Below, piece by piece: positions 40,501 through 48,770 of a stretch of DNA of 64,000 nucleotides. A program made the translations under genes and the position numbers. The notes under the pieces are model-generated. The model was not told where the DNA came from. It ran no database searches and saw only the letters and a list, made by a program, of their open reading frames with translations. The stretch comes from Spirochaetota bacterium (GTDB lineage Bacteria > Spirochaetota > Brachyspiria > Brachyspirales > JACRPF01): assembly GCA_016214035.1 (NCBI GenBank), contig JACRPF010000009.1, positions 90,901-154,900 of the forward strand, given 5' to 3'. The stretch's first letter is position 1. Every line of letters begins with the position of its first letter.

Positions 40501-41141
40501 GCACCTGGAAATACTGCCCCGAGTGGGACGGGTATCTCAACCACTGGGGCATAGGGTTCTACGGCAATTTCGCCATTGAGGATATGGAGCGCCGCAAAAA
40601 GGCCGGCGACTATTTCTGGTTCACCACGGACGGCACGCTCTGTCTCGACACGCCGTACAACTCGATCGAACGGCTCTATCCGTACTTCTGCTACAAGTAC
40701 AATGTCTCGTCGTGGGAATTCTGGGGCAGCACCTGGTGGACCTACAACCCGTTCAAATACGGCTGGCATCCGCCGCTCCCGCACACGTTCATGGTGGGCC
40801 AGGAGCCGCGCGACCAGCGCTACCCCAACGGCGACGGCTATTATCTCTACCCCGGCTGGCTCGTGGGCGAGGAAGGAATGTTAAGCTGTATACGTCTCGA
40901 ACAGGTGCGCGACGGTGTTGAGGATTTTGAATATCTCAGGATACTCGAGACACGTATCGGGAACGCGAAGAAAAAAGGGAAGAAGACCGCATCGGCGCTG
41001 GCGGCTCTTGAAAAGGCGCGCGCGCTCGTATCCATTCCCAATAAAGGGCCGCGCCATTCCACCGAACTGGTCAAAGACCCGGATGTAATTATGAACGTAC
41101 GCGCCGAGATCGCGCGTGAAATAACCGCATTAGGAGAATAA
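37560..41141 (+). CDS. Large secreted glycoside hydrolase, GH123/DUF4091 type with carbohydrate-binding domains
   Basis: 1193 residues from the ATG at 37560 (GAGGGAAG just upstream; start of a clear signal peptide, 1-22). N-terminal accessory part: a DUF2341-like domain (about 28-140), a CBM4/9-like sandwich (about 145-300), a second DUF2341-like domain (about 335-430) and a second CBM4/9-like domain (about 440-620, starting NLVKNASFE). C-terminal part: a beta-sandwich (about 640-790) and a TIM barrel (about 800-1150) with the Asp-Glu pair D945-E946 in YISDEPHFEWGE. The hallmark RLEQVRDGVEDFEYLRIL is near 1110-1127. GH123 enzymes cleave beta-N-acetylgalactosaminides by substrate-assisted catalysis; DUF4091 members are broader. 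First gene of an operon with a GH50-like enzyme and a serine hydrolase. Confidence 0.85.
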   Translation: MKHAISLMMALAAAAASLCAATAWQQPYVGGGGFWKQRIPLTITRGAGTFNPGMPYALVIGSGAGELPLTGIDMKSVRVLNSSGVEYFFNVTDARGREVRDGQLAAGQRIIIPVEIASNASTESYFIYYDNASAWLLPDYLKSSGVEEWNCDFEGDTAWKLIDAKITEEEGANGKKCAKLAAKDNNVNGPESTKLTFSPKKVYTFSFRYKAQVNAGTWWALIDHIDAKGNPAKSGSLGHTSVLAVKTFTEGWKTFSTTFGVAGSGAKTVIPSNTAAVGARFNFWNGDNRNDGEVCIDDVVISEVKSTNAAGSTEGERPFTVSAGASEKIAFTETGRTADWADRTLPYRVPVTVRNFGGDLNDVIVSANFTRVNVLMLGRIADNSLRVVGPDGKTMRHSVMNNELLFIATVPAATVANYYLYFATNGVKGGTAMSYDELLTSKANLVKNASFEAGADTAEGWSASSETKNVDGKIEYDKNSPIKYEYVNEGRFGNKCVKMTAPESAPKQWCGWRQLITNVKPNTTYIYSGWVKALNIKQGGVQLHGHFKNAEGRTVATFSTPSLGTVGTMEQGKTVTEAVWDRLVTTIKTPSDCAAIEVHLTMNAYGTVWHDGIMLAEGTPSVPGALEGVSMKDDVAVWQVNPVTKVFKDSLPLTAAKDFRIASARNEKEGLQFAVRSKKDIVSLMVRIVPPANKKGTKLTNFTVDRIDFVPVDFPMGYEGYTYAPYRRRIPTGIGSDGWEGIWPDPMLPLRKPFAQKANESQPFAVTFNVPKTAAAGDYAGSVIIEADGKAVRTMPLTVTVYDFELPDVTHVGVILDVRTGPGNRFGLAADAFNKAAYKALAERRASTHQIQPEPKFSWANGVAKMDITEYDAMAKYCMDELKMTVMYFPNFFYAFGWGFPPKKIFNLEPFSKEYISAYQQCLKLFWNYLKERGWQDRFSLYISDEPHFEWGETKAMVIEQMKKLCTMIHEVDPAIKIYSSTWKYCPEWDGYLNHWGIGFYGNFAIEDMERRKKAGDYFWFTTDGTLCLDTPYNSIERLYPYFCYKYNVSSWEFWGSTWWTYNPFKYGWHPPLPHTFMVGQEPRDQRYPNGDGYYLYPGWLVGEEGMLSCIRLEQVRDGVEDFEYLRILETRIGNAKKKGKKTASALAALEKARALVSIPNKGPRHSTELVKDPDVIMNVRAEIAREITALGE

Positions 41142-41142
41142 G

Positions 41143-43242
41143 ATGAAACGGACGATGCTTGCGATCGCAGGAGGAATTATCATGGGGTTAACGGCATTGC
41201 CGGAGACGGTACTGTTCGATTTCGGGAAAGCTGATGAACTCTCCCGGACGACATCAAAAGACGTGGAAGCGACGCTCGTGAAAAACGAGAACGGACCCGC
41301 CATGCGCATGGTCACCGGCACGGAGTACAACTGGCCGTCGGTGTATATGAACAGTCCCGAGGGATGGGATTTTAGCGCTGCGGGCGAGCTTACGTTCAAT
41401 GTTAAGAATCTCGGCACGGACCCGGTTTCCGTCAACTGCCGCATCGACAGCGCGCCGAAAGGGAATACCGATCCGAAAAAGGTGATCCAGAAGACGTATA
41501 ACCTTCTCGTCGAGGGCGAACGCGAGAATACGTTCCATATCACGCTCAAGCCCATGACATCGTCATCCAAGGTGAAAGCGAGCGATTTCTTCGGGATGCG
41601 CGGGACGCCCTTCGGCGGCGATTCGATGTATCTCGACAACGTCACGCAGATAATTATCTTTGTGAATAAATCGCCGAAAGTATACCGGTTTGAAGTGGGG
41701 AATCTCGTGCTTGCGGGAACGCCGGACAGCACGGGCAGCATGCCCGATAATCCGTTTCCCATTCTCGACGAGTTCGGACAGTATAAGCACAGGGACTGGC
41801 CGGGAAAAGTGCATTCATTCGACGAGATGATCAAGTTCCGCGACGACGAGGCGAAGGACCTTGCCGCGAACGCGCGACCGTCATCGTGGAATACCTACGG
41901 CGGATGGAAGGACGGACCGTCGCTCAAGGCCACGGGTTATTTCCGTACCGAGAAATACAACGGTAAATGGTATCTCGTCGATCCCGAAGGGAAATTGTTC
42001 TTCTCACAGGGCATTGACTGCGTGGGCACCGGCAATTACACGGCGCTTGACGACCGCAGGCACTGGTATGAGAAGCTTCCGCCTGACGACGAAACGACGA
42101 GGGATTTTTACACCGATTCCAAATCGCATATGATGGGCTATTACTACGGCGGTAGGAAAGTGCGTGCGTTCAGTTTTCACCGGTACAATGTGATGCGCAA
42201 ATACGGCGACAACTGGAAACAGAAGTTCTATGATATATCATCGGCACGGCTTCCGAGCTGGGGCATCAACACGATAGCCAACTGGTCGACAGCCGACATC
42301 TACTTCCAGCGTAAAGTCCCCTACACCGCGACGATAGGCACGAGCGCTCCGTCCATCGAGGGCTCAAGCGGCTACTGGGGCAAGTTCAAGGACGTATTCC
42401 ATCCGGATTTCAAAGCGAACCTCAAGAAACGCGTGAAGGAGGCGTCGTTCACGAATACCGTCAACGACCCGTGGTGCATCGGCTATTTCGTGGACAACGA
42501 GATAGGCTGGGGCGACGAGACGTCGCTCGCACTCGGTACGCTCATGTCGCCCGCAGCGCAGCCGGCCAAGATAGCATTCATCGACGAGCTCAAGAAAAAA
42601 TACGCCGATATCGGCGCGCTCAACACCGTCTGGGGAACATCGTACGATTCATGGGACGCCATGCTCGCGTCCACGAACACGCCGGCGAAGGGCAAAGGCA
42701 CGACCGATCTCACCAATTTCTACGACAGCGTAGCCTCGATGTATTTCAGGACCATACGCGACGTGCTCAAGGAAGCATCTCCGAACCAGCTCTATATGGG
42801 CTGCCGCTTCGCCTGGGCGAATCCGCTGGCGATTAAGGTGTCGGCGCGCTATTGCGACGTGGTGAGCTACAACATCTATGCGAAGACACCGAAGGAAAAA
42901 AAGGACATGATGAAGGGCGCGGGCGACAAGCCGTACATCATCGGCGAATTCCATTTCGGCGCACTCGACCGCGGCATGTTCCATACGGGGCTGGTAGCGG
43001 TGAAGAATCAGGATGAGCGTGCGGTGACCTATACGAGATACGTCACCGACTGTCTCACCGATCCGAATATCGTAGGATGCCACTGGTTCCAGTACATGGA
43101 TTCGCCGGTGACCGGACGAACGCTTGACGGAGAGAATTATCAGATCGGGTTCATCGACAACTCGGATACGCCGTATGCGGAGATAATCGCCGCGTCGCGG
43201 AAACTCGGTGCAACGATGTATCAGACACGCGCGGGAAAATAG
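41143..43242 (+). CDS. Secreted GH50 (beta-agarase-like) glycoside hydrolase
   Basis: 699 residues. Signal peptide (about 1-20), an N-terminal beta-sandwich of CBM type (about 22-195) and a GH-A clan barrel (about 225-699). The acid/base is Glu453 in YFVDNEIGWG and the nucleophile Glu602 in IIGEFHFGALDRGMFHTGL, a stretch strongly characteristic of GH50 agarases. GH50 enzymes release neoagarobiose or neoagarotetraose from agarose; related uncharacterised members may act on other galactans. AGGAG sits in the end of the upstream gene (1-bp gap), so translation is coupled. Together with the GH123-type enzyme this suggests attack on a galactose- or hexosamine-containing polysaccharide. Confidence 0.85.
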   Translation: MKRTMLAIAGGIIMGLTALPETVLFDFGKADELSRTTSKDVEATLVKNENGPAMRMVTGTEYNWPSVYMNSPEGWDFSAAGELTFNVKNLGTDPVSVNCRIDSAPKGNTDPKKVIQKTYNLLVEGERENTFHITLKPMTSSSKVKASDFFGMRGTPFGGDSMYLDNVTQIIIFVNKSPKVYRFEVGNLVLAGTPDSTGSMPDNPFPILDEFGQYKHRDWPGKVHSFDEMIKFRDDEAKDLAANARPSSWNTYGGWKDGPSLKATGYFRTEKYNGKWYLVDPEGKLFFSQGIDCVGTGNYTALDDRRHWYEKLPPDDETTRDFYTDSKSHMMGYYYGGRKVRAFSFHRYNVMRKYGDNWKQKFYDISSARLPSWGINTIANWSTADIYFQRKVPYTATIGTSAPSIEGSSGYWGKFKDVFHPDFKANLKKRVKEASFTNTVNDPWCIGYFVDNEIGWGDETSLALGTLMSPAAQPAKIAFIDELKKKYADIGALNTVWGTSYDSWDAMLASTNTPAKGKGTTDLTNFYDSVASMYFRTIRDVLKEASPNQLYMGCRFAWANPLAIKVSARYCDVVSYNIYAKTPKEKKDMMKGAGDKPYIIGEFHFGALDRGMFHTGLVAVKNQDERAVTYTRYVTDCLTDPNIVGCHWFQYMDSPVTGRTLDGENYQIGFIDNSDTPYAEIIAASRKLGATMYQTRAGK

Positions 43243-43255
43243 CAGAGTATACTGC

Positions 43256-44563
43256 ATGGCAGGTTTGGGCCCGTTCATCGATGCCGTTGAGGCTAATCCC
43301 GCGCTTCGTATGCGCAGTCTTCTGGTGCTCCGGCGCGGTGTTGCTGAATCGGAATGCTATTGGGAGCCGTGCCGCGCGGACGACAGGCCGGTGATGTATT
43401 CGGTGAGCAAGGCCTTTACGGCAATGGCGGCCGCATGCGCCGTTGACGAGGGATTGTTCTCGCTCGATGACCGCGTTGTTGATCTTCTTCCTGAAGACTT
43501 GCCGCCGCAGGTCGATGAACGGGTTACGCAGATAACCGTGCATCATCTCCTGTCGATGGCAACCGGGCACAGCACCGCCGTGACCGCCGCCATGTTCGCC
43601 GCGCCGCATGCGCAATGGGCGCGTACATTCTTCAGTACACCGCCGGAAACGCCGGCGGGTTCGCGTCATGTTTACAACAACGGCGTAACGTGGATGCTGG
43701 GCGAGATCATCCGGAGGAAAAGCGGACAGCGCCTCCTGGCATATCTGAATCCCCGCGTTCTCACTCCCCTGGGAATAAACGCCGCCTGGGATACGGATCC
43801 GCTCGGGCGCGAACTCGCGTTCAGCGGCATCCATATCACCACGCGCGATCTCGCACGCGCCGGCGAACTGTTCCGGCTTGACGGTATGTGGAACGGCAGA
43901 CGCCTCATCCCCGAAGGATGGGTAACGCGCATGAGCACACGGCAGATCGTCACCGACCCGAACGGCCCGAAGGACTGGTCGCTCGGCTACGGCTATCAGC
44001 TGTGGATGAGTCAGATCGGTTATCGTCTTGACGGCGCGTACGGGCAGTTTTCGCTAGTGCTTCCTCAACATGAGGCCGTCATCGCCATAACCTCGGCGCA
44101 GACGAAAACACAGACGCTTCTCGATATGGTATGGAAACATCTTATTCCCGCACTTGAATCAACATCGCTGTCAGGATATACCGCAAACCTCTCGCTTCCG
44201 GACGCACGCACGATGCGCTGGCCGGACGCACCGCAGGAGATGTTTCCCGATCTGCACGACGTTACCGTTTCGCCTACCGCCGACGGCTTCACGATATCGT
44301 TTACCGTCGAGGGAAGCACGGTGCGGCTGAACGCGCCCGCGCATGGATGGCGGCGCACATCGATGGCACTGCACGACGGGGCGGAAGTCCCGGTGGCCGT
44401 GAGCGCCGCCGCGAATGATGACGGCACGTATACAGCGCTTATCGCGTTCACGGATTCACCGCATATCCTGCGTCTTGATATCGGCAATGACCGGTCGGTA
44501 CGGATGTCATGGAACGTCTCGCCCCGGCATTATTCCGGCATGGGTGATCTGCGCGCGCATTGA
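43256..44563 (+). CDS. Serine hydrolase of the beta-lactamase/DD-peptidase (class C-like) family
   Basis: 435 residues from the ATG at 43256, 13 bp after the GH50 stop; no signal peptide. The SxxK motif is S49-V-S-K52 in YSVSKAF and the second motif is Y140-N-N142. The C-terminal third (about 330-435) is beta-rich. The family includes esterases, amidases and D-aminopeptidases as well as beta-lactamases; in this operon an esterase removing acyl groups from sugars is plausible. The ribosome-binding site is weak (GCAGAG), and a TATACT occurs only 2 bases before the ATG, too close to be its promoter. Cytoplasmic location is inferred from the lack of a signal. Confidence 0.85.
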   Translation: MAGLGPFIDAVEANPALRMRSLLVLRRGVAESECYWEPCRADDRPVMYSVSKAFTAMAAACAVDEGLFSLDDRVVDLLPEDLPPQVDERVTQITVHHLLSMATGHSTAVTAAMFAAPHAQWARTFFSTPPETPAGSRHVYNNGVTWMLGEIIRRKSGQRLLAYLNPRVLTPLGINAAWDTDPLGRELAFSGIHITTRDLARAGELFRLDGMWNGRRLIPEGWVTRMSTRQIVTDPNGPKDWSLGYGYQLWMSQIGYRLDGAYGQFSLVLPQHEAVIAITSAQTKTQTLLDMVWKHLIPALESTSLSGYTANLSLPDARTMRWPDAPQEMFPDLHDVTVSPTADGFTISFTVEGSTVRLNAPAHGWRRTSMALHDGAEVPVAVSAAANDDGTYTALIAFTDSPHILRLDIGNDRSVRMSWNVSPRHYSGMGDLRAH

Positions 44564-44596
44564 ATCATATTCGTCCGTAAGCGTTCATGTGAGTGA

Positions 44597-44625
44597 TTGC
44601 ATTTTTCCATGATAGACCCTACACT
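44597..44625 (+). promoter_or_regulatory. Predicted leaderless promoter of the membrane LuxR gene
   Basis: TTGCAT (44597-44602), 17-bp spacer, TACACT (44620-44625), then 6 bases to the ATG at 44632. No Shine-Dalgarno is present. Confidence 0.5.
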
Positions 44626-44631
44626 CAGAAT

Positions 44632-45555
44632 ATGAAGCACTTCATCCTGTTATACTGGATAGTCACCCTGTTCGCGGCATCCGCGGCGATGGCAGCCATT
44701 TATCTGCATTACCGCCATGCGCGCAGCCGCTTTTTGAAAATACTGCTCGCCTTTCTTGCGTCGCTTACCGGTCTCATGCTGCTTGTCGGCGTACAGGTCT
44801 ACTGCATGGTCAACGGCATCATGACCGGCGCCGCGAGTGACGGTATATTTTTCCTGCTGATGCTCTCGATAATGGGCGTGCTCTACACGTTAGTGGTCTT
44901 CCGCAACGCCTTCGCCTATACACTTTCGTCGCTCATCGTAAACCGCATCGCCGGGGGTATGGCGCTCGCCGGTTCGGTGCTCTGGATCGCCGGTTTTTTT
45001 GCCGTCCCCGTTTCCCGCATTATCCTCAAGTACGTGCTCTTCGGGCTGTTCGGAGCCGCCGTCGCCTACGCCATAATCAGCGGCGTCTGGGGCGTGATAC
45101 TGCAGAAGAAAAAATCGGCGCCGGAGGAGGGGCTTCATCCCCGGCTGGTTTCGCAGGCGGCGCTGGCGGGCGCCGTCGGAACGCCCGTCTTCATCGGTCT
45201 TGATCTTCTCATCACCGCCGTTTCCGGTATTCCGGGGATCCGGGGTATGTCGGTACTCTGCGGGTTCGTGCTGTCGCAGTCGGTCTTTATCTGGTATATA
45301 TTCACGTTCCACCGGGATATGATATCGCTGCCGCATATACGCGTGAGCCCCGAGACCGCGCGGCGGTACGGTCTGACGAAGCGCGAAGAACAGGTGGTGG
45401 AATTCCTCATCGAGGGCGAGTCGAACCCGTCGATAGCGGATGTACTGGGCATATCGGAGATCACCGTCAAGACGCATGTGAGCAATGTCTACCGGAAGAT
45501 GCAGGTGAGCAACCGTGTGGGACTGGTGCGGAAAGTGTCTACTCCGATAGTATGA
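44632..45555 (+). CDS. Membrane-bound LuxR-type regulator (seven-helix sensor plus HTH)
   Basis: 307 residues. About six to seven hydrophobic helices occupy residues 1-225. A C-terminal LuxR/FixJ-type HTH (about 240-300) has YGLTKREEQVVEFLIEGESNPSIADVLGISEITVKTHVSNVYRKMQVSNR. No receiver or sensor domain is recognised, so the membrane part may sense a lipid, small molecule or envelope state and act on DNA from the membrane. A GTG 13 codons upstream has no ribosome-binding site; the ATG is favoured by the promoter geometry. The TonB receptor gene follows 72 bp downstream on the same strand and is a likely target. Confidence 0.82.
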   Translation: MKHFILLYWIVTLFAASAAMAAIYLHYRHARSRFLKILLAFLASLTGLMLLVGVQVYCMVNGIMTGAASDGIFFLLMLSIMGVLYTLVVFRNAFAYTLSSLIVNRIAGGMALAGSVLWIAGFFAVPVSRIILKYVLFGLFGAAVAYAIISGVWGVILQKKKSAPEEGLHPRLVSQAALAGAVGTPVFIGLDLLITAVSGIPGIRGMSVLCGFVLSQSVFIWYIFTFHRDMISLPHIRVSPETARRYGLTKREEQVVEFLIEGESNPSIADVLGISEITVKTHVSNVYRKMQVSNRVGLVRKVSTPIV

Positions 45556-45592
45556 GACGGAACGCGGCCGATTTTCTCATACGGACGGGTGA

Positions 45593-45621
45593 TGGCATCA
45601 TGCCCCCGTTCTGCGTATCAT
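45593..45621 (+). promoter_or_regulatory. Predicted leaderless promoter of the TonB receptor gene
   Basis: TGGCAT (45593-45598), 17-bp spacer, TATCAT (45616-45621), then 6 bases to the ATG at 45628. No ribosome-binding site precedes the ATG. Confidence 0.45.
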
Positions 45622-45627
45622 TGCCGC

Positions 45628-47988
45628 ATGAAAAAAATAAAAACACTGCGCACCGCTTTTCTCTGCGGGCTCCTGCTGAACGCCGCCGCTTCAGGAGCAT
45701 GGTACACCGTGCGCGTCCATTCCCGCGGCATTCCGCTTTCCGACGTTGAAATCACCGTCCGGGAGACCGGTACTGCATACTATACCGGCACCAACGGGGT
45801 ATGCGTGTTCAGCCTTCCCGGCAATAACACAAACACCCTCACGGCGCTGCTTGCCGGTTACCTGAAGCAGGAGACGCGGCTGATATCCACGAACGTGATC
45901 ATTGAGCTTGAGCCCGTCGCGGGAACGCTGCCGGATGTGCTGGTGCGCGGAGCGGCGGAGCGCCGCCCCGGGAAAACGGCCGGTATGGAAGCCGCTGATA
46001 TTGCCCGCACCACGCAGGTGCTGTTCGGCGATGTGGCCCAGACGGTGACCAGCATGCCCGGCGTGGTGAGCAGCGGCAGTTCCATAGACGGACGTATGTA
46101 TATACAAGGCGGCAGCGACAGCGAGATGACCGCGTATATCGACGGTATACCCGTAACGCATTTCTACCGCTTCGGCGGATTGAATACGCTGTTCAACCCG
46201 TCCTATATCGCATCGGCCGAACTGTATTCAGCCGGATACTCCGCCGCATACGGAGGCGGCATGTCCGGTGTGCTGTCGCTCACCACCAGAACGCCCGCGT
46301 CAAACGGATCGGGCTTCTTTGATTTCGCTAGCTGCTGTGCCGATCTGTTCTACACCGTACGTCCCGGAGCAGCGTGGTCGCTCACGGCGGATGCACGCGC
46401 ATCCTATTATCAGTTCCTGCCGGCGCTGCTGTATCCGGAGCTGAAAGATACGGCGCTGCAGGCCATCATCGACGGTCTTGTTTCCATTCGATACACGCCC
46501 GCGCAGAACGACCGCTTCCAGTTCCTTGTCCTCGGTTCGCGGAGCGGATTCGATTTCAATATGCCCGCCCTGGAACAGTTCTCAAAGACGGATACGCCCA
46601 TAGAGAACGGGCGGAGCGCCGGTGAAGAACTGCTCATGGTCGCCGGTCTTTCCTACGCGCATGTGTTCGACGCCGGTCACCGGCTCACCGCCGCGTGCGC
46701 GTATACGCCCTGGTGGTCGCTGACCAAGGCGTCGATGCGGTTCATATCCTCAGGGCTTACGGAAATAAATCCGGGCATCACGCAGGATGTGGATATGCGG
46801 CAGACCGTACTCGCGCATCTCATCGAGCCGTCGCTCCGGTTTGAAAGCGCAGCCTTCTCCGGCAATACCGTTGAGCTCGGATGTTCGGGACGGCTCTACG
46901 ATATCACTTCGTCCCTCGACCTTGCGCATTTCACGCAGGCGCTCGGAAGTTCCGAGCCGGCAGTGCATGAGGAAAAACACCGTTCGCCGGGCAATGACAT
47001 GTATGAGCTCGGTGCGTATCTTACCGACAGCTTTATGTGGCAGGCGCTCACCCTTGACGCCGGACTCCGGTGTGATTACTTCGGGTATCTCTCATCCTAT
47101 GCGCTCGGGCCGCGCATCGGCATACGGGCGGACCTCTTCGACGTCTTCTCGATATATGCGCGTGCGGGACGCTACGCCGCGTTTCCCGTCATGCTGCTCA
47201 CCGCAGAGGCGCTTCCGGGACTTCAGCCCGAGCGCGCCGCACATCTGCTCGCCGGTACTTCGTTTGAGGACAGGGACGTTCTTATCCGCGCCGAGGGCTT
47301 CTACAAGGAGTACACCGGACTCATCAAACAGGATATTTCCCGCGGGCTCGTCAACGCGGGGGAGCGGACGGTATACGGCGGTTCGCTGTTCCTTCAGAGA
47401 AAACAGCAGCTGCGGCAGTGGGTTGACGGATATCTCACTTACACGTTCACCCGGGGTACGGAGACCGTGCGCGGCAGATCACCGGAGACCGCCGCATCGC
47501 GCTACGCGGCTGCCGACGGCGTGTCCTATGTCCCCGGGCATATCCGTGAACACAGTATCTCGCTGCTCGCCGCGTTCACCTACCGCTCGAATGACGTGAC
47601 GCCGGTATTCAATATGTTCGAAGGTCTCAAGCTCTCGATAGACTGGCGTGTGATGAGCGGGAAACCGTACACCATGGCGACGAACGTCATCGCCGTTCCC
47701 GGCGGAAGCATTCTCATGTTTGACGCATACAACTCGGCGCGCACACCCTGGGTCCATAAACTCGACATCAAACTCAGCTGGTATATAGAACATATGCCGC
47801 CGGGGCTGCTGGGCGCTTTATTCGGCGCGCCCGCCATGCCGATGGAGATCTATGTCGCCGTGATCAATGTGTATAACACCGAGAACCGCTCGGACTTCTG
47901 GTATTACGTGAAAGACGGCGGTCTCTCAGTGTATTACACGAAGGATCTGCAGCTCACGCCGACGGTGGGGATAAAGATGGTGTTCTGA
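45628..47988 (+). CDS. TonB-dependent outer-membrane receptor
   Basis: 786 residues from the ATG at 45628. Signal peptide (about 1-23), a carboxypeptidase-regulatory-like beta-sandwich (about 25-95), a plug domain (about 115-215: DVAQTVTSMPGVVSSGSSIDGRMYIQGG, YIDGIPVTHFYRFGG, YSAAYGGGMSGVLSLTTRT) and a 22-strand-type barrel (about 220-786) ending in KMVF. It imports a bulky ligand across the outer membrane using ExbBD-TonB energy. No SusD-like partner is beside it, so this is not a classical Bacteroidota PUL pair. The gene follows a membrane LuxR regulator. Confidence 0.9.
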   Translation: MKKIKTLRTAFLCGLLLNAAASGAWYTVRVHSRGIPLSDVEITVRETGTAYYTGTNGVCVFSLPGNNTNTLTALLAGYLKQETRLISTNVIIELEPVAGTLPDVLVRGAAERRPGKTAGMEAADIARTTQVLFGDVAQTVTSMPGVVSSGSSIDGRMYIQGGSDSEMTAYIDGIPVTHFYRFGGLNTLFNPSYIASAELYSAGYSAAYGGGMSGVLSLTTRTPASNGSGFFDFASCCADLFYTVRPGAAWSLTADARASYYQFLPALLYPELKDTALQAIIDGLVSIRYTPAQNDRFQFLVLGSRSGFDFNMPALEQFSKTDTPIENGRSAGEELLMVAGLSYAHVFDAGHRLTAACAYTPWWSLTKASMRFISSGLTEINPGITQDVDMRQTVLAHLIEPSLRFESAAFSGNTVELGCSGRLYDITSSLDLAHFTQALGSSEPAVHEEKHRSPGNDMYELGAYLTDSFMWQALTLDAGLRCDYFGYLSSYALGPRIGIRADLFDVFSIYARAGRYAAFPVMLLTAEALPGLQPERAAHLLAGTSFEDRDVLIRAEGFYKEYTGLIKQDISRGLVNAGERTVYGGSLFLQRKQQLRQWVDGYLTYTFTRGTETVRGRSPETAASRYAAADGVSYVPGHIREHSISLLAAFTYRSNDVTPVFNMFEGLKLSIDWRVMSGKPYTMATNVIAVPGGSILMFDAYNSARTPWVHKLDIKLSWYIEHMPPGLLGALFGAPAMPMEIYVAVINVYNTENRSDFWYYVKDGGLSVYYTKDLQLTPTVGIKMVF

Positions 47989-48083
47989 GTATCCGGTAAC
48001 AGCGGACACGCCGGATGTCAGGCAGTCATGCTCGTCTGCCTCATCGCGGTAGGTTATCTCCACAACACACCGCCGCGCAAGCA

Positions 48084-48111
48084 TTGAAAAATATATGCAT
48101 TCCGTTACAAT
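48084..48111 (+). promoter_or_regulatory. Promoter of the small membrane protein gene
   Basis: TTGAAA (48084-48089), 16-bp spacer, TACAAT (48106-48111). Start near 48118 gives a leader of about 58 bases to the ATG at 48176, with AAAGGAG at 48163-48169. Confidence 0.5.
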
Positions 48112-48175
48112 AGGAAATGCTGAAGCATCTGCCTGTACTATTATGCTGATTCCCACTTTCGCAAAGGAGAGCGAT

Positions 48176-48736
48176 ATGAAAAAGTATCTGTTCATAGCGG
48201 CTGCAATAGCATGCGTTTTCACTGTTTATCCGGATAGTACTCCGGTTACCGGCCCGAAAGGAAGTGCCGGTACGAATCTCGACGCCGGTGAAGGCTACCA
48301 GGTCGAACTGCTGTCAGGGCAGGTGGAATATAACGGCAAACGGTATCAGATGCGTGACAGCATAAAAGTCTATCCCGCGGATATTATCGCCTTTCAGGGC
48401 GCCACGAATGTGATCGACATTACGGTGAAGGGAAAGAAATATCAGTTCGTTGAAAGTAAAGCGGTTACCATGCGCGTATCGCATATGATCGCGATCATCG
48501 TCAGCTCCGCAAAAAAAGCGGAAGACAAGGCGCGCAGCGAACTCATCAAGATTGTCGCGATCGTTTTCGGCATGCTGCTGGGGCTGGCGCTTGTCATCGC
48601 CGCGATAGTCATTGTCTACCGAACGGTACAGCAGAAAATTCAGAAACGCAAGGATCGGGAATACGAGAAAAAACTGAAGCCGATGGTACTGAGCAGCGAG
48701 TTGAAAGATAAATTCATGGGCAAATACAAGAAATAG
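48176..48736 (+). CDS. Exported single-pass membrane protein of unknown function
   Basis: 186 residues from the ATG at 48176 (AAAGGAG 6 bases upstream). Signal peptide (about 1-18), a small periplasmic beta domain (about 35-105, with VELLSGQVEYNGKRYQ and DIIAFQGATNVIDITVKGKKY), a transmembrane helix (about 125-153, IKIVAIVFGMLLGLALVIAAIVIVY) and a Lys-rich cytoplasmic tail. The periplasmic part loosely resembles small FecR-like folds, a weak similarity that I do not rely on. It stands alone with its own promoter and a hairpin after the stop. Confidence 0.7.
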   Translation: MKKYLFIAAAIACVFTVYPDSTPVTGPKGSAGTNLDAGEGYQVELLSGQVEYNGKRYQMRDSIKVYPADIIAFQGATNVIDITVKGKKYQFVESKAVTMRVSHMIAIIVSSAKKAEDKARSELIKIVAIVFGMLLGLALVIAAIVIVYRTVQQKIQKRKDREYEKKLKPMVLSSELKDKFMGKYKK

Positions 48737-48746
48737 CCATGACTTC

Positions 48747-48766
48747 ATCCGTTGCGTTCAACGGAT
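48747..48766 (+). terminator. Hairpin after the small membrane protein gene
   Basis: ATCCGTTG-CGTT-CAACGGAT, perfect 8-bp stem, 10 bases after the stop codon. No T-run follows, so termination strength is uncertain. It immediately precedes the next promoter. Confidence 0.5.
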
Positions 48767-48770
48767 ATGG

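Noticed and set aside
39606..40784. 392-codon open frame antisense to the GH123-type gene
   Set aside because: Arg/Glu/His-rich shadow; the sense strand encodes a recognisable catalytic barrel over the same bases.
43248..43253. TATACT as a promoter for the serine hydrolase
   Set aside because: It lies 2 bases before the ATG and inside an operon, too close to give a transcript containing the start codon.
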